In this document: positions 45,245-58,193 of the stretch, piece by piece
How the letters are laid out: each line of letters starts with the position of its first letter
How positions within the stretch are numbered: position 1 is the first letter of the stretch
Assembly: GCF_963678975.1 (NCBI RefSeq)
Contig: NC_089281.1
Coordinates: 8,147,277 to 8,211,276 of the forward strand
Reading direction: 5' to 3'
From: Dysidea avara
Lineage: Eukaryota; Porifera; Demospongiae; Dictyoceratida; Dysideidae
DNA: 64,000 nt
Program-made: the position numbers and the translations under genes
Notes under the pieces: generated by a model
Seen by the model: only the letters and a program-made list of their open reading frames with translations
Told to the model about the DNA's origin: nothing
The model's database searches: none

Positions 45245-47719
45245 AGTAGAAAAATCAACTGTAATCTCTTTAATTTCTGACTAAATCACAAAAGGAAATT
45301 GAATTTTTAATTTATACATGAGCATACATGCACTATAAAGTTAGTGCATTAGACAGTTCACTTCTGGCAAAGGATACAAAATTGTTTTTAATACTGTAAA
45401 AAAAATTAACAGTGATAGCCTTACAATTTTTGTTTCATGTTTTGCAGGTAGCTGTTATGATTGACTGTGGTGGTGATGCAGTTCCCTTTCAAGTACTGAG
45501 GCATCCAGTATTGAAACTGAGCAGCAAATAATGAGACAAAAATGTTACTGACACGGGTGACAAGAGACACACTTAGTGATGAGACTTACAAGAATAAAAC
45601 TCAGTGAGCACTTGTGACAATATCTTTCAACACAGCGAGACAAAAGTGAACTGGAACACTACACCAAATACAGTGCCTTACAGCTATTATAGGCCCTGGC
45701 TATTACAATTGTGGCTGATGTTAAGTGATTGTAAGAGCCATTCTGATTTTCTACAAATAGGCTATACTGCAAATTGCCAATTCACTTCTAAAAACCGTAC
45801 CTATATAGCTAGCATTAATACAGCTGGATTGTTTTCGAAGGAAAAAAAGTTTTGTGTAAAAATATTGCTGGTAAAACATTTTTGTGGTCTTAGACCAGCC
45901 GCAAAAATATTTTTTACCACAAAATTTTAGGACTTACAGTTACTACCTCTTTCCTCATGTTTTCCCTTAAAATGTGTTGTACTCATTGACACATACTGTT
46001 GAGAAACCTTGCTAGTACCAGCTAACACATCAACAATTTGGACCTTGTATATCGTGGCCAGGTCCCTGCATGTATTGAAGCCATTTTGTGCCAAATGAAA
46101 CTGGGAGGGCTGGTAGTCTCTATGTTTTGGCATTTTTGTCTACAGTGCATAGGGTGAAAGCAAAATAAGTTGAACTAATCTTTTACTAAAATCATAGCTC
46201 AACAGCACTACTGTTCAGGCATAGAACGGTTAACCCTAAGGTCCCCAATTTGATTCTGGCAATCTAACCAAGTTACATTTTATATGACAATTTTGAAAGA
46301 AGCTTGTTGCTTCAGATATCAAAGCAGCTGTCACATTCAAAATAAAATACTCATCACCTGGGACTAGGATGATGTTTTCTACGTACAGCGGATTGAATGT
46401 TGTGGTGTAGCTCCACCTTGAACTACATTCTATATAACAAACCACAAGGGAAAGTGCCAACAACTTGCAAACAATAGGTCAAAACTGCTGATAGCATACT
46501 TCTGTCATCTTACACCCCATTCACACTACTTCCCAACCCAGATACAGCGCAGCTCAAAATAAATTGCAGTGTGAATTGGTCATGTCAGGCCCAGCCTGGC
46601 ACAAGACAAGGTGGGCTGGCACTGATTGACCTGAATTGTGAACGCATTCTGGGACACTCAACTCTAGTTAACAATAACAATTTGCTTTTGTTGGACCTCA
46701 GCCAGGATTTTCTACTCACTAAAAGCATTCTGCAATGTGGCTACAATGTACCATGTTTCCGGTAGACTCCATGACAGTTATGCTCTGACAATTCATGGCA
46801 AAAAGAGTACCCAATAAGCTAAAATGGTAGCCACAACATTGTACAGTTTATTTCAGCTGGCTCTACATTTCATTGCTACAATTTCAGTACCTTTTTATTA
46901 AGTATCTAAATAATTATAGGGGTGCATCGAATCCTATGGACAAGGCTTCAAAAATATCCCACACATTTAGTATAGACGATCCAGGCTCGCAAACATGCTT
47001 ACAGCATGAAAACATGAGTACAAGGGAATGAACACATGTTCACTACTGTATTTACGTAGTGTGGCTCAGGTGAATGTGAACTGACTACAACTGGCTTGAT
47101 TTCTTCACTGTTCGATGTCGCTACAGCCTGAGATATGCTTTTTCGTCAACTGCCACAGCTACAATGCACACACCTTGGACTATTTTTGTCCTCCTTTGCA
47201 TCCTTTTCTTTCACCACTGCCACATAAGTGTCAATTTTCGGTAACATGTCATGGTTTCAGTGCCTTAATTTTCGTAATTGACTGGAGAGATGCTTCCTGT
47301 ATACTGTTCTTCATTTGTAATGCTGTATAATTGGTGGAACATAGCTGAAAATTAAGAGGAATGGATCAGTAATTGATATTTGGGGTGTGCATTCAGTTGC
47401 CCAATTAATATTTATAATGTGTCTGGCCCCATCCTTTCTTTTGATGCAGTAATGAAGTAATGTTATTACAAAATTAGCAACAATTCACTCTAGGTCACGC
47501 TTGTTTTAGACAGGTTGGACCCTCTTGCCCTCCCTGTCAATGTTCATCAACTCAGATGACAGAGGAAAGCAAAGAACTTTTGACTATACATGCATATATT
47601 ATATGCTCTATGGATTGGAGCTTTTCCAACCTCCTGTGGTGGTACAACCCAGCAATGAATTAAATAGTGGTGGGTACGGTATGGTATAGGAGTTCAAGTG
47701 CTGTCATCAACCAACTAGC
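45245..47719. other. Stretch without a recognisable gene
   Basis: AT-rich sequence with only short open frames. 47090-47340 is a copy of the repeat family also present at 43083-43560. I see no splice-supported exon and no known element boundary elsewhere. Confidence 0.45.
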
Positions 47720-48239
47720 CAGTGTTGGGACAGTTACTTTTTAAATGTAACTCATTACATATTACATATTATTTACAACTCAACTATTTAGTTACAGTTA
47801 CATATTACCCATATAATAAAGTAACTATAATAATATTACATATTATATTACTTGTGTCCACAGCCTTAAGCTGTCATGTGTGAAACTACCACCTTATCAC
47901 GTGACATGATTGCGTTGTTGGACAATGTGCAAATCTTGGTTATAAGCAAGAAGCAGGTGAATAAGCTTCATTCAGTGGGCTTCATTACTTTGTTGTGGCT
48001 AGGCATTACTCAGTTGATTACTAACGAGATTAGTAACTTCGTTACTTATAGTAATAATATTACATAATACTAGACTCATTACAGTAACTTCATTACTGAG
48101 GTAACGTGTTACATTTGCCTTGAGTTATATTACCTGTTTTTACAGCATATTTCGTTATATTACTTCGTTACCAAAAAAGTAATAATTATTGTGCAAAGTA
48201 ACGCGTTACTGCAACTAGCTAAACTATTGCTACACTGGA
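47720..48239. mobile_element. GTTAC-rich repeat with short inverted ends
   Basis: It begins CAGTGTTGGGACAGTTAC and ends near CTACACTGG, so CCAGTGT-like ends are inverted. The interior is full of GTTAC/GTAAC words, including GTAACGCGTTAC. Repeats of this look are widespread in animals; the superfamily cannot be fixed from here. No target duplication was recognised. Confidence 0.5.
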
Positions 48240-49029
48240 GTAGTCTACAATCCAGACCTAGCTTAGTGACCCTATTCCAACCTGACAACTAGTAACCTGG
48301 TACCAATCTGAACTTGTCTAAAACGGTACCCGAGAGAAGGTCAACATGTTACACTGGAACTCTTGCTGTAACCATGCAGTTGTTTATGTCTCATTGCCAT
48401 AGGGTCAGTGTTGGGTGAGCTACCAGAATACCAGGACCATGATGTCAGAAGAGGGGGAGATAAGGCGGACTCAAAGAGGCTAACCAAAAAAGTTAATTAC
48501 CCCTATGATGTATTTAATGAGGAGTTGAGTTGGGACAAGTGGATAAGCCACTTTTGAAAGTGTGGCCCACGTCAATGAATGGGTCCACCTTGGACGTTTG
48601 TATGACAGGAAAACCCAGAACATGTGGAGATGCATCAGGAATGAAGCTAAAACCCAATACGACATGACAAAGGCAGCTCTGAGGAAGAGGTTTGAGCCTG
48701 ACAGCAGGAAGAAGCTTTATGTTTTGGAAGCGTAACTAGGAATATCTACTTTGTTTACTGGCCGACAGAGCATTTCCTGACTTGGAAGATAAAGCCAAAG
48801 AGAGGACAGGTACCTTATGCCATTGGACAAGCTTGAGATGGAATCCTGTATGATGACAACCCACACTACACGTCCACCATCAGTGGCTGCACTAGTGATT
48901 CTGAAGAGGCTAGGTCAGCATTGAGGATACCCAGGAGGCAGCAATGACAGTGGCAGTAGCACCCAAAGCAAACAAGACGCTGTGTTGGACATGCTCCATA
49001 ATCTTAGTATGCGTTTGGTGGCCAGTGAA

Positions 49030-50221
49030 GAAAAGCAGGCCTGCCAACCTGGAAAGTAAAAAAATCTTGAGATTTCTGTACCTTTATTGTATTGCAGTGT
49101 GTAGTAAAAAAAAAACTGGTAGATGCTATGCTGAGACCAAAAAAAAAAAAAAAAAAAAAAGGTCTCGACTTTTTAAACTTGAAATCCATGACATTCGCGC
49201 TACAAACCGTGAGATTCTATCCAACGAAGCCGAAGGTTAGTGAAACCGTGAGAGTTAGCAGGCCTCAAAAACCGTGAGATTCGATCTGCTGCCCTTGAGC
49301 AGGGTAGTGAAACCGTGAGACTCACGGTAAACCCGTGAGAGTTGGCAGGCCTCAGGGGCGGATCCAGGGGGGGGGGGCCTTGGGGGCTGAAGCCCCCCCC
49401 TTCATATTTAGGCTTTACTTGATCAATATGCTGAGTATTATAATGAAATTTTGTCTTAGCATAATTATATGATCACTAATAATACAAATACTCATAAAAC
49501 CACCTTATAAACATTTTTCCAAGGTATTATCAGTGGATTTATGCTAAAGTTTATGTAACAAGGACCCGGATCAGCATTGGAGGTGTACAAGATCGAGATA
49601 CTCTAATAGAGCAGTCAGCTAACTACTCTAATAGAACATTCACTGGAAACATGTAGTTGGTTCTGTTATGGAATTTTTCCAAATCTGCCTGCACCTATAC
49701 ATACAATGAAGTGCATTGGTCTGTTTAAAGGGCTTCATTCATCTACTTGTGTACGTAGTTAATATGTATGACAATACTTAATTCAGGCACACAATTTCCA
49801 TTGAAAATGCTCTCAGATTCAATCTTGTATTGTTCAAATTTCAAAATTTTCCACTTTCAACATATTATTATTCTAACATGCACCTATTCAGTGTTGTGCA
49901 ATTGTGAGAGGGGTGCATCATGTACTTGGTTGCCTGTACCTAGTACCTACCCAAACTTTTCCATTAGCAAAATACTTCAGAGTCAGAGAGCCATACCTAT
50001 AATCTAAAGGCAGTATATAAAATATCCACAGGCAGAAAATATTATGAATTTTATGTGGAAATGTCTCCAAATTGCAGTATTTTAGCATCTATTTTTCAAA
50101 AATTTCCTGGGGGGGCATGCCCCCAGGCCCCCCTAGTTCCAGCATGCTGGGAGATTAGTACCTTGAGTTAGCCCCTCCCCCCCCTTTATAAATCCTAGAT
50201 CCGCCCCTGGGCCTGGAAAAG
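49030..50221. mobile_element. Non-autonomous DNA element, CAGGCCTGCCAAC ends
   Basis: The outer element 49036-50215 has perfect 13-bp inverted ends CAGGCCTGCCAAC / GTTGGCAGGCCTG, the last base lying beyond a nested MITE. It is flanked by GAAAAG (49030-49035 and 50216-50221). Its own sequence (49036-49352) carries several 'accgtgaga' repeats and an A tract. hAT-like ends are possible; no transposase is present. Confidence 0.7.
49348..50214. mobile_element. MITE, GGATCC-TIR family, long subtype, nested
   Basis: The element 49353-50209 starts CAGGGGCGGATCCAG and ends with 'agatccgcccctg', flanked by GGCCT (49348-49352 and 50210-50214). It is inserted one base before the right end of the outer element. 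The interior holds complementary G and C tracts (about 49366-49400 and 50106-50135) and two 19-bp motifs (49597-49642). Confidence 0.82.
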
Positions 50222-50344
50222 TCATAAATCTACCAACTGGAACAAGATTACTAAGCCTCCAGACCAACCTCGTGACCCTATTGTGTGTTGATGATGTGGA
50301 CAAGAAGGACATTTTTCCAGAGGTTGTGCTCATTGTATAGCAAA

Positions 50345-51660
50345 AAACCAAGAGTATATAATAGAAACCAAGAGTGTCGAACGGTGTATTAGCCCGTGAT
50401 TAATGATTGCATAAAGTAATACGTATATTTCAGTAATTGTTTGTTTACGCGAAATGGTAATTTGAAATGCGTACGTGGCAACGGGTCTTAGTTTGCCAGG
50501 CAACCAAGTATTCAACAGTTATTGCACGAAGAAAGTGTAGAAAGGACCCAAGATAACTCCAGCTCGCTAAAACAAAGGTTGCACAAATAATGACCATGGC
50601 TAGTGTCACCTCCTGACAATAAGGGTCTGGTGCCATGCAATAGAAATACTTGGCTGTAAACACATTACAAATTTGTGTGGCGTAAATGGAGCTTTGCATA
50701 GGGTATGATAAAAGTGTTGGAAGCTTAAGATTATGACCAGTACACTGAAAAAAGGGTAGGAAGACTGTGACCAGTACAGGAGACAACAATAAAGAACAAA
50801 GTGAATTCTAGTCATACCAAAATAACTGACACAAGAGGCTTTCTAGAATCTGATTGGCAACCAATGAATTCCTCGGTTGTATGTGTCTACCAAGATTTTG
50901 CATTGCGTGTCACCAGACCCTTGTGGTCTAGGGTGAGAGAGATTACACCCCCTGGGACAATGACAGCTCAAAGTGATTTTATAAGGTCATCAATATAGAA
51001 TAAATAAACACTTCTTAGGAGGAAGGGGTTTGGCAACATTCTTTGCCCCAGTACTGGGGAGTTTGACACTAGCCAGTGTTGTCCCATATTAAATGATATG
51101 ATCCTGGGGTGGAGCCATGACATTGATAACGGCTGCATACATAGATAAAGGACCCCTATTATCAATGGTGCCCAGAGCAATGCAACATATAATTATAATT
51201 CACATAGGATAGTTGTAAGACAACCAGCTGGAGTAGCAAGAAAGACGCCAAGAGAACATTTATTATCCATGGGCAGGATGGGTGAATTAAAGAAGCGCTT
51301 AAACACGTGGTTGCTATGGTTATAAGTGCCTGCTTCCTGTCGCATATCGGGATTCAATATGAATGACTGAATTAAAGTTAAAGCTATTCCGGCTATATGA
51401 ACATTTATCGAACCTAGCACTGATGCAATAGCATTAGCAGCTTTGAGCCATGCACTTTACCTTTGCCATCTCAATGCATCCTACAACCAATTGTATGACA
51501 TCCTTAATTCCCTGCATAGTTTTATTATATATTATTTTTATTGTTTTGCAGATATACACAATTTACAGTACTTCATAGATGGTGGGGTACAAAAATCTGA
51601 GGACTTTTTTTAGTTATCATCTGAGGATCATGATAACTAATTATTTGTCCGTCATATAGC
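50345..51660. other. Repeat-derived stretch without a recognised gene
   Basis: 51040-51075 shares 'ccccagta/ctactgggg' and 'tgtcaaattccc'-type sequence with 61317-61400 in the LRRC57-like gene. A 114-codon minus-strand frame (50445-50789) contains a hydrophobic stretch (TLAMVIICATFVLASWSYLG), but I recognise no family and no clear splice sites. Confidence 0.4.
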
Positions 51661-51812
51661 TAGACTACCTTGACTTGTCACACAATATGATTGATTCTTT
51701 ACTCAGCTCTCTGCATGGAGAAAGTTGTGGAAATTAACTTGGCTGGACATGCCTCCCTCACAAAATGCTAGCAGCATAGACGGGGTGCTAATTAGCTAAG
51801 GATGGAGCAAAA
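51661..51812 (+). pseudogene. Fragment copied from the LRRC57-like gene
   Basis: This stretch matches exon 3 of the LRRC57-like gene (about 60927-61090), starting with 'tagactacct.gacttgtcac' and continuing through 'gtggaaattaacttg' to 'ggagcaaaat'. It is diverged and has indels, with no surrounding LRR exons, so it is a partial pseudogene about 9 kb upstream of its source. Confidence 0.7.
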
Positions 51813-52084
51813 TACATGATGTTGTGTTTTATTGTACTTGTAGACTATATATTGTACTAATGTACATACACGTATGGTCACTTGTTGTTGACTATTACAC
51901 TGAGGCCAAGGAACTGTTAGAGAGCAAGGGCAATTATATTTTTGGTGTAAGGCTTGACCTAGACGCTACTAAAAATCAAAATACTATAATAGAACAGTCA
52001 ACTACTCTAACATAAACATTCATCATGAAATTATATTATCCAACTCAAAACAGCCAAACTGTAAAAAATGAGTGTGGCCCCAAA

Positions 52085-52345
52085 AAAAGCTATGGTGAAA
52101 AAAGATGTGAAATGTGGCCCCGACTAGACATTGGGTGACCTGCAGTTCGAATCCTGGGGCTGGAGGGATTTTTTCCCTTACTTTGGCCCCTTTTCTGTTA
52201 CACCTTTTCAGTCAGTCAGTAAGTCAAGTCATTAGGTCTAAGTCCCTGAAATTAGGTTAGGTAATCCTAAGGCTGCAGCACATGTTGCTGTCAGACCTTC
52301 AGTGCTGGTCACTGTAAAGTACTAATAATAATAATAATAATAAAA
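52085..52345 (+). mobile_element. SINE-like element
   Basis: 'gcagttcgaatcctgg' (about 52142-52157) resembles a tRNA B box (GTTCGAATCC). It is followed by a body of about 170 bp and a terminal (AAT)n tail at 52322-52342. A convincing A box was not found, so the tRNA origin is tentative. Confidence 0.45.
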
Positions 52346-52371
52346 TCCAAGAGCCTTTCTTACTCGAGATA

Positions 52372-52621
52372 ACTACTCCAATAGAGCAGTCAAGATCGAG
52401 ATACTCTAATAGAGCAGTCACAGTATTCTTAAGAGGAGTAGTGTAGCAGGCTACGTGTGGGGTTATAAACAAGGAAATATAGTTGGCGAGGCCGGGTATT
52501 TATGGTGAGGGGCAGCTATTGTCAGCAGGTGATGACCTCTTTTTTGGTCTTCGACTTACAGCTAGGCTGAAATTGCAATTCCAGAGTGGAACCCCCCTTT
52601 TAAAAAGTCTGGATCCGCCCC
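52372..52621. mobile_element. MITE, GGATCC-TIR family, left-truncated copy
   Basis: Only the right part is present: two 19-bp motifs (52372-52420), a diverged body with 'tttttggtcttcgact', and the right end CTGGATCCGCCCCTG (to about 52621). The left inverted repeat is missing. Confidence 0.65.
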
Positions 52622-52631
52622 TGTGACTTGA

Positions 52632-53222
52632 AATGTAGCTGAACTCTCTACAGGGTGATTTGTTTGCAGCTGAACTCTCTACAGGATTCTCTCTACAGGG
52701 TGGCTTTTATTCTTTATTATGCAATTACTAGGCAGGTATATATAGCACAGCTGATTTGCCTAGGATATACAATCACACAATATTACAGTACATTACTGCA
52801 TGTGTTACAATTACGAATTATACAATACTATATTACATAGATTACAGATACTAAGTTACTATGTTACAATTATGAATTATACACTATATTACCTAAATTA
52901 CAGATACTAATTATAAACAATAAATAAATTACATAATTGGTTAGAAAAACTATTTACAGTGCTTGCTTCAATGGCAGAAATATAGGTAATGTTCCAATCG
53001 CACACAGTTTTTGGAAAGTAGCTATTATGATAGTAATTAATTCTGGCAGTTGGTATGTTAAAATGGAAAGGATGCTGAAATCTTGTTAAGTGGGTGGTGG
53101 TATTAGCTGAACTCTCTACGGGGATATCTGTTTGTAGTTGAATTTTTACAGGGTGATTTTTGTTTTTAACTTAACTCTCTACAGGTGATGTTGGTTGTAG
53201 CTGATCTCTCTACAGGATGACC
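52632..53222. repeat. Minisatellite, 'gctgaactctctacagg' unit, split by a LINE
   Basis: About seven imperfect units of roughly 25-35 bp with the shared core 'gctgaactctctacagggtg'. They lie at 52632-52704 and 53104-53222, with a LINE fragment between the two blocks. Confidence 0.65.
52705..53103 (-). mobile_element. LINE 3' fragment, CR1/L2-like, reverse orientation
   Basis: Read on the minus strand, 53100-52930 encodes FHFNIPTARINYYHNSYF then TVCDWN and IEASTVNSFSNQL, the usual last residues of CR1/L2 reverse-transcriptase proteins. An AT-rich 3' region follows to 52705. It splits the minisatellite, so it inserted into the array. Confidence 0.7.
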
Positions 53223-54180
53223 TATTTTTCAATGAATCTAAGTTTCTCCACATTCACTTTGGAAAGGATTTTGGTTCACATAACTTCACCATAAATGGAA
53301 CACCCATTGTAAGATCCAACTGTGTAAAAGATCTAGGAGTTCACATATCATCATCTCAAAATCCTTGACCCATTTGTGAAGTCGTTGCTTCCATGCCTAT
53401 ACAAAATTTTAGGATTAATCCGAAGGACCTTCTCAACGCATTCTACCATAGCCAAAAAACTACTATATCTCACACTAGTACGATCACAATTGACATACTG
53501 TAGCCAAATATGGAGACCTTACTTACTAAAAGACATCTCTATCCTGGAAAGAGTTCAAAGGAGGGCAACGAAGTATATATTAAATGACTATCACTCACCC
53601 TACAGAACTAGACTAATACAACTCGATTTACTCCCTTTAATATACCAATACGAATTGAGTGATTTACTTTTTTTAATAAAATCCTACAAAACTCCCTACC
53701 CCCACTTCAATATTAACAACTACGTATCAATGAAAGCATCAGTATCCACAAGATCATCATCATCATCATCAGGCAAGTTAGTCCATCATATTTCCACAAC
53801 CAATTTGAACCGTCATTTTATTTTTGCCGACTACCAAGATTATGGAATTCTCTACCCTTGGTTGACCTAAATCTACCTTATGTGACAATAAAAAGCAACT
53901 CACCCAATTTTTTATGGTGTCACTTTTTAAACAATTTTAACTCTTGACTGTTTCATTTTTGCTGTCCCTTTTCTGTACCAATAACACACACACCACCCCT
54001 TATGTAACTAAGTATAGTATATTTTAATTAGGTAGTTAGTATTTGTAATTAGCTACTGGAAGTTCATGCCTTTAGCTATCAGCCACCCTACTCTAATCAC
54101 TAATCATCATTGTCAGTCTTGTAGTCAACTATATTTGCACATGTACAGTGTGGTTGTAAGACAAATAAATAAATAAATAA
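53215..54180 (+). mobile_element. 5'-truncated LINE
   Basis: 53230-53360 reads 'FGSHNFTINGTPIVRSNCVKDLGV'-like protein. After an interruption near 53366 the frame 53376-53870 continues (LGLIRRTFST, LVRSQLTYCSQIWRPYL, LERVQRRATKYIL), ending after a frame change in LPRLWNSLP-like sequence. This is the part of a LINE reverse transcriptase after the catalytic palm. The tail is a (TAAA)n repeat at 54157-54183. It looks to be a different lineage from the copies at 18301 and 52705. Confidence 0.8.
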
Positions 54181-54183
54181 ATA

Positions 54184-57100
54184 ATATGCTAGCTGTCTAC
54201 ACATACCAAAAAGTAAATGAGTTTCTGTCTAACCTAGTCACTTTTGAGCCAAAATTTCTTGACCTTAACAGGTACTGTAGGTGGCTGCTTAGGTCTGTAA
54301 CTTATCTTTTCATTTTGGGAATTTAAAGTTAGCCTTTCTATGCAGGTGGTCCCTAAGACAGGTTTCATTTTTCAGCTCAACTGTGGTACCATTCAACTAT
54401 TTTAAACATGAGATTGCTCAGTCATGCCAAATTTTGCACTTGTAATCTTTAATTCTAAGTATTTCTAATTACAATAAAATACAAAAATACATAACGTTCC
54501 ATTTTTACTTGAACCACTCACATATACTAATTACTTGAAATTTAAAATATATATATATATACTAAATCATATCAGTAGAAACATCAGTAACTACTTCTTA
54601 CTTCTTTCTAAAAAAACAACTTCTGTCAAACAGTTTAATATATAGTGGGTATTTTCAGTTGTTGCTAAAAACTGTAATTATAGTGAATTTCCTAGCATGT
54701 ATAAAGTTAACAAGGCTGCATCATCTGCATGAGAGCTGTTTGTTTTTATCTTATCTGCTTTATCAGTGAGACAACATGCACCCTAAGCTCCATGCTGGCT
54801 GCATTTATCTGAATCTCCTATCATCAATTTAGGAGTTTGCACTCCCAACCCCCTTGAAGTGCAACTTTATAAGCTCAAATGATATACTGCAGCATTTACA
54901 CTGTCATTGTGCAAGGGGTGGCCAAAAACCAATTGTATTATGTAATAGTGACTTTGAACCCCAGTTGTATAGTGTAAAAAGTCAGATTGAAATAGCAACA
55001 GGAACAGTCTGTGGCTATAATATGAAGTTGAAGTTCAGTATTTGTGCATGTATTTTAAATATCTACACTTGACCAAGATCCAATCCTGAATTCTCTTTGT
55101 TACTCCTTATAATCAGCTACTCTTTATATTCTCTTTGACAATCCACTATTATACAATCCAATAACATTAACAATTTAGTTCTGTTTTTCAACTAAAATTG
55201 CTTATAACTGAACTCATCCATTTTGTACCCACATGCAATCTTTCAGTACAATACAGTATTTGGTTTTGTAATATATAGCCATTTTCCAAGGGAGAGCAGA
55301 CCCCCAGCTGGAAAATTCTTACCCTCTCAAGCCCCCTCTTCATTGTTATTATTTGAACATTATAGTTTGAGCCATGCTGGGACTGTAAAGTACACTATAC
55401 CTCAAACCGACTTATTTTAGTGATGCACTAAATTTAATAGCGATCTTGTATATTGAGGAATTTACATATAGCACATATAAAATTTAGCAATGTGACAAAT
55501 AATGGCTTCACTTCATCATTATTACGCTCAGGTGACACAATGTTTTACAGGTATTGTGAGTCACTTAAACAAGGTGACATCACATTTCAGTCAAAAGTAC
55601 TACCAAATTCAATCTCAGAAGGCTAAATTTGCAAATTTTCTTGTGGGAGCATGCCCCAGGCCCCCCCTAGATAAAACATGCCCTGCATGATAAGTACTGC
55701 AGTTATAGTTGTATCAACCAGCTGTCACTTTTCTTAGTCACCAAGCCATTATAAATGCCCCTGTTAGCACCACACCCCCCTTTCTGAGATCCTAGATCTG
55801 CCACTGGAGAGATCAGTCTATCCACCGCCATTTGAGGAGGATTTTTGGTTGAGCTGAGCTGCTCAAAAGCTGATCACAATTAGTGAAATCATTAAAAAAA
55901 TTTTTTTGAATGGTCAACACTGTTTAAACTGTGAACTTTTTGAGAAGCCAAGACTAATCACTTATAAGGTAAATGTGTCATGAACTATACCTATATAGTT
56001 ACGTTGCACTGAATGAAAATTGATGATCTATTATGTAATGTTTTGATGATCCATATAGCTACTGTTGGCAGGGTATCTAATTAAAAAAGTAAAAGGGTTC
56101 TTACTGTTTGACTAAAAAAAAGTTTTTGAGCAACCAAATTAAGGCAATACATGCAAATGTAAATGTGATATAGGAATATACATACTGTAGATATATTTCA
56201 CATATCACCACACTCATTGTTACATTGTAATAAACAGTTCACAACCAAGTAGGTAGTTTTAGACCACTTTTACTGTGTATAACAAGGTCGGATTTAGGAG
56301 GTGCATTAGGGGGTGAAGCACCCCACCCCCCCCAGCTAGAAAGATGTGGCATAGCCAGGAAAAAATTATTACCGAGGCAAAGTTTATACATTGACCTAAT
56401 TGAGAGGGTCTGCTTCTGACTCAACTGATTCACAAATACTTTCAAGTATGGCCAGGGTGGTACAGCATTTGCAGGTTGACTATCTGGTTAGATGGAAGAA
56501 AGACTCAGCATTTTTCTATGTGCCATAAGTAATGCTCCAGCTTAGTTAATGCTACAGTATAGCTCCCATGCTTCATTTATTAGACTAGTTTAATTGCATT
56601 CAACACAACTTACTCCAGAGATATTTTGAGTGGTCAGGTCATCCATGGACTGCAACAGAAGTCATAGTCTGTCATGCATACTATATACTTTTTATTGATC
56701 TGATGTGATGTTTAAGTCAGAGATTATCTCTTTTCATGTGATGCTCAACTGCATGTGCTAAGCATGTCAAGCTAGGAAGTCTGGGGCATGCTCCCTCAAG
56801 GAAATTTTTGAAAATATATGCTTTGAAATGGCATGTGGAGGCTATATTTTTGATTGTAACTGCTAATGCATATGATATGCATGGTCAATTAGCTCAATGC
56901 AATACCATGCATTTGACTCATTGGAACTTTTGAAAAGTAATGCAAAGGCAATTAACATAAATTTAAATGATTTAGACCAAGCAGTGTAATGAGAACAGTG
57001 GCTATAATCTGTACTGAATGCTCTATTAGAGTATATTTACGATGACTGCTCTATTAGAGTATCTCAATTTTTTCAACTGAGTAGCTGAAAAGCTATCCAG

Positions 57101-58193
57101 CACCGTGTCACCATGGGATCCAGTAGATTCTATTATGTGTGGCACAGTAATGCTGTCTAGTAACGTTCGAGTAGAAAATCCGGGGTGCCAAAACTGAGGC
57201 CTGCTCAGCCTGTTGTTGAGCATTTTTACCGATCGAGGCAGCTGCCTCAATGGTAGCTAAGCCACTGTAGAAGCGCTAGCTGCAGGTGCAGTTGCATCTA
57301 AAGCATGCATATAGGCAATGAAAACATGAAAAGAGTGAGCTGATGATTTCTTCTAGGAATCAACAACAGGGGATCAAAGGGGGTAAAACTGCTTAAAAAG
57401 CTGCTAAACATCTACTAGAACAGTCAACTACTCTAATAGAGCATTCTATAGAACAAAGACCGACTGCTAGACCTCTTGAACTTCAACCTTGAACTCAAAC
57501 CATACTGCAGTATTTATGCTGTGCCCTTTATACGAAAGCTAGTTACCACTGCTAGAAAATAATTTATTAAATGATTTCACGTAGCTCACAATGCTTATTC
57601 AATAAGGTTTAGTATCATTATGATGAGGTTGAAGTGTTATGGCAGCCTGTGTAGAGCATGTTTGTGTATGATTATCCTGCTGGCATCTCCCTTCGTCAGT
57701 TTCTGGAAATACTGACCTTCATATACTAGTAAGTCTCATCATACCAGATGGTTTGCATATGAGTGGTGAAAAACAGTATGGTCAAACTGTTCACACAGCA
57801 CCAGCAGTTGACATACAAGACTAGCACTGACCATGCATAGCTGGTATTGAAGATAACCCTGTCTCTTATGAAGCTGAAGAAGGACTATGGGAGTATTGAA
57901 AACTGGAATGGGAAGGAAGAGATTCATTATGAGAATTGATGAGATGTGTCTATTTTAATTTGTAAGGGTTAACAACATGTTTGAGTTCTGGCGGTTCAGT
58001 AGAGCTTGTACAATGTATAGCTACCTATCCCAGCATGCATAGAACAGTCAGTGTAGAATTTGTATTATGTTTTATATAAGCAGGATTTATCAGTGTCTGT
58101 CTATACAAAAGGGGAGTTATGATAAATGTAATGCAGAATGCATTTCTGGCATTGGAAATACAGTGCACTATTATAATATATTGCAGCTCTGAG
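54184..58193. other. Stretch without a recognisable gene
   Basis: AT-rich DNA. 55640-55806 is a right-end fragment of the long MITE subtype seen at 49353, and 56284-56350 resembles its left end. Copies of the 19-bp motif lie at 57015-57063 and 57411-57446. No open frame shows recognisable protein features. Confidence 0.45.

Larger units (their letters stand above)
48430..50345 (+). mobile_element. LTR-retroelement gag-like fossil, hosting nested insertions
   Basis: 48470-48800 reads, in part, as a gag-like protein (DKWISHF, VHLGRLYDRKTQNMWRC, ALRKRFEPDSRKKLYVLE), the helix-rich pattern of Ty3/gypsy capsid proteins. It is broken several times over and old. The flanking sequence resumes at about 50222 after two nested DNA elements (49036-50215). 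No LTR or pol region was recognised. Confidence 0.45.

Noticed and set aside
47876-48067. A 63-codon plus-strand frame
   Set aside because: It falls within the GTTAC-rich repeat and shows no protein features.
50445-50789. A 114-codon minus-strand frame with a hydrophobic stretch
   Set aside because: No family recognised, no clear splice borders, and surrounding sequence is repeat-derived.
52632-53222. CRISPR-like spaced repeats
   Set aside because: Units vary in sequence and spacing and contain a LINE; this is a eukaryotic minisatellite.
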